The notes beneath the pieces were generated by a model that did no database searches, was not told the DNA's origin, and saw nothing but the letters and a program-made list of their open reading frames with translations. The position numbers were made by a program, and so were the translations under genes. Below are positions 6,814 through 8,679 of a DNA stretch of 8,679 bases, one piece after another. Where the stretch lies: positions 1 through 8,679 of the forward strand of contig PWIY01000141.1 of NCBI GenBank assembly GCA_003560215.1. Reading direction: 5' to 3'. This DNA comes from Bacteroidales bacterium (GTDB lineage: Bacteria > Bacteroidota > Bacteroidia > Bacteroidales > UBA7960). The number at the start of each line of letters is the position of its first letter. The first letter of the stretch is position 1.

Positions 6814-8679
6814 ATGTATTCAAAGATCTTTTTAAAGGCTGCAATTTTGCTGCTGACAGTTATGGTTGCGGGAAGTTTTTCCGTGCAATCCCAAAGTGAA
6901 TTGCCTCCTGTTCAATGGAGTGACGTGGCAGACTGGAAACATATATCCGGCGGATCTGTGACATTGTCGCCGGACGGACAATGGATGGCCTATTGGTACA
7001 GCCCCAACAAGGGAGACTCGAAACTCATCCTTCAACATACTACGGACGACCTGAAAAAGACCTGGCCGATCGGTGAGGCCGGCGGAAATGCCCGCAATTC
7101 AATTCGGTTCAACCAATCCTGTACACACCTTGCATTTGTGGTGTTTCCCACCGAGGAGGAAAAAGAACAGGCATCCCGGAATAACCAGCCGAAGAATACA
7201 TTGAAGCTTGTTGACCTGGAGGATTTTGAGGAGAAGGAGTTCAGCAATCTCCGTACCTTCTCCTTCGGAGGTGAAAATTCTCCGGACTGGCTCGCCATAC
7301 ATCTTGTCACTCCTGAACCCGACGGTGGTGATGATGCCGGCCGGGGCACCGACATGCTGCTGTACTATATTTCTTCATCCCATACCTATAACATTGGAAA
7401 TGTCAGCATGTACGCTTTTAACAAGGAAGGGAAATGGCTGGCCTATATCGTGGACGCATACGGCAAGGCTGGCAACGGAATCTTTTTCAGGAATATGGAT
7501 ACCGGGCAAACCAGGGTTGCTGAAAATGATGAAGCGTCTTACAGATCGCTGCGATGGACAACAGAGGGTGATGGACTGACTGCCCTGAAACTGGTTGAAG
7601 ATGAAGAATGGGAGGACGACATTTTCCACCTGATTGCTTTCAGGGGTTTTGATACCCATCCCGAGAAAATAGTTTTTAACCCGCATGAGGATACTGCTTT
7701 TCCGGAAGATAGGGCCATCAGCCCGAACCGTCAGCCTTCGTGGTCGGATGACCTCAGCCGGCTGGAATTCGGGATTCATTTTGCCGAACGAAAGGAAAAA
7801 GAAGCAGAAGCTGATTCGACCGATGCCGAAGGCGGACGCCGGCGCGGGGGAGGAAATAACAATGACGACGAGAAACCCGACGTGGTGATCTGGCACTGGC
7901 AGGACAGCCGCCTACAGTCGGTACAGCAGCGCCGCCGGAGAACAGATGAGAATGTGAATTATGCTTCCGTATATCATGTGGATGATGAACAGTTTGTGCA
8001 ACTGGCCGACGAAGATGTGCCACTTGTCATGCTTTACCCTGAAGGCCCTTACGCCATCGGATATGACAATTCGCCCTATGAGCTTTTGAGTGGTCTGAGT
8101 GGGCGGACCTACCGTGACCTGTACAAGATTGATCTGCACACAGGTGAAAGGGAGATGATCCTGGAAAAATGGTTCAATGCGGGAGGAACACCGGTATCGC
8201 CGGATGGTGACCGGATGCTGTTTTACCAGGAGGGAGACTATTATACCTATGATCTGCTGAATGATGAGATCACAAACATTACGGGAGACCTGCCCACATC
8301 ATTTATCAATGAGCTGAGTGATGTCAATGTGGACTACCCGCCGACTCCGTCCTGGGGTTGGACCAGTGATTCAGAACATGTATTGCTTCGCGACAACCAT
8401 GATGTGTGGCTGGTGAAAGCTGACGGCAGCGGGGCTGAAAACCTGACCGTTGACGGGGCAGGGAATGACCGGGTATACCAGTTCCGGCTCAGGGTAGATG
8501 CTGAAAATGAAAAAGGCATTGATCTGGACAAACCCCTCTATATGCGGTTTATTGACAATCATACCAAGCAGACCGGTATCGCACGCATCAATGACGGTCG
8601 TCCCGGACCGGAAACGCTGCTTTTTGATGACGCCATGTTTACCGGCTTGTCAAAGGCTGACGAAGAAGAGGTATATACC
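6814..8679 (+). CDS. Secreted S9-family (prolyl oligopeptidase / DPP-IV type) peptidase, N-terminal propeller part, 3'-truncated
   Basis: The frame opens with ATG at 6814 and stays open for 622 codons to the right edge, so the 3' end is missing. Residues 1-27 form a signal peptide (positive Y-S-K..K start, hydrophobic AAILLLTVMVAG core, cut near QSQS), which supports this start. The rest is a beta-propeller of the S9 type: TLSPDGQWMAY at 50-60, NKEGKWLAY at 203-211, PVSPDGDRMLFY at 460-471, and blade turns such as NMDTGQT and DLHTGER. A charged linker at about 325-355 (KEKEAEA, then GGRRRGGGNNNDDEK) interrupts the propeller. The GxSxG nucleophile and the alpha/beta-hydrolase domain would lie beyond the window, so catalytic competence cannot be judged. 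The likely role is cleavage of peptides in the periplasm or at the cell surface. A plausible promoter lies about 230 bases upstream with a structured leader. An alternative is a non-peptidase propeller protein, but its length and spacing fit the large Bacteroidota S9 enzymes. Confidence 0.87.
   Translation, partial: MYSKIFLKAAILLLTVMVAGSFSVQSQSELPPVQWSDVADWKHISGGSVTLSPDGQWMAYWYSPNKGDSKLILQHTTDDLKKTWPIGEAGGNARNSIRFNQSCTHLAFVVFPTEEEKEQASRNNQPKNTLKLVDLEDFEEKEFSNLRTFSFGGENSPDWLAIHLVTPEPDGGDDAGRGTDMLLYYISSSHTYNIGNVSMYAFNKEGKWLAYIVDAYGKAGNGIFFRNMDTGQTRVAENDEASYRSLRWTTEGDGLTALKLVEDEEWEDDIFHLIAFRGFDTHPEKIVFNPHEDTAFPEDRAISPNRQPSWSDDLSRLEFGIHFAERKEKEAEADSTDAEGGRRRGGGNNNDDEKPDVVIWHWQDSRLQSVQQRRRRTDENVNYASVYHVDDEQFVQLADEDVPLVMLYPEGPYAIGYDNSPYELLSGLSGRTYRDLYKIDLHTGEREMILEKWFNAGGTPVSPDGDRMLFYQEGDYYTYDLLNDEITNITGDLPTSFINELSDVNVDYPPTPSWGWTSDSEHVLLRDNHDVWLVKADGSGAENLTVDGAGNDRVYQFRLRVDAENEKGIDLDKPLYMRFIDNHTKQTGIARINDGRPGPETLLFDDAMFTGLSKADEEEVYT

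Noticed and set aside
7375..7896. Minus-strand open frame (173 codons) within the peptidase gene
   Set aside because: It is antisense to the propeller coding region, whose SPDG blades and signal peptide are clear, and shows no recognisable domain of its own.

Overview
The window reads as a stretch of a Bacteroidota chromosome (possibly Bacteroidales or a relative; the rank below phylum is a guess). The grounds are the protein families present (a PorV/PorQ-like barrel, a long helix-hairpin-helix protein with an outer-membrane barrel, a large S9 peptidase with a beta-propeller), start codons without clear Shine-Dalgarno sequences, and a promoter with the phylum's TTTG / TAnnTTTG pattern. Base composition looks fairly even by eye. 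I see no tRNA, rRNA, CRISPR array, insertion sequence or phage gene.

Layout. (1) The left edge holds the 3' part of a plus-strand gene encoding TolB/PD40-like propeller sequence followed by a BamA/Omp85-type barrel (to 1625). (2) A 226-base convergent gap has a short tandem repeat and a perfect 17-bp inverted repeat. (3) Three minus-strand genes follow, transcribed from right to left: a small PorV/PorQ-like barrel protein (6549-5716), a 726-residue periplasmic helix-hairpin-helix protein with a predicted outer-membrane barrel (5658-3478), and a sodium/solute symporter (3405-1852). The first two lie 57 bases apart and look like one transcript. The symporter is 72 bases further on and may have its own promoter. 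(4) A 264-base divergent region carries a good Bacteroidota promoter facing right and a structured, repeat-rich leader. (5) From 6814 to the right edge runs the 5' part of a secreted S9 (prolyl oligopeptidase / DPP-IV type) peptidase gene, 622 codons with no stop; its catalytic domain lies outside the window.

Four of the five genes encode proteins predicted to be exported to the periplasm or outer membrane, and the fifth is an inner-membrane transporter. The window is therefore an envelope-function neighbourhood, not a metabolic operon. Nothing in it proves that the genes form one pathway. The most interesting points are the pairing of a periplasmic HhH (potentially DNA-binding) barrel protein with a PorV-like barrel, the fusion of propeller repeats to an Omp85-like barrel, and the leader before the peptidase, where short complementary motifs could form alternative hairpins. 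None of these amounts to a demonstrated new system.
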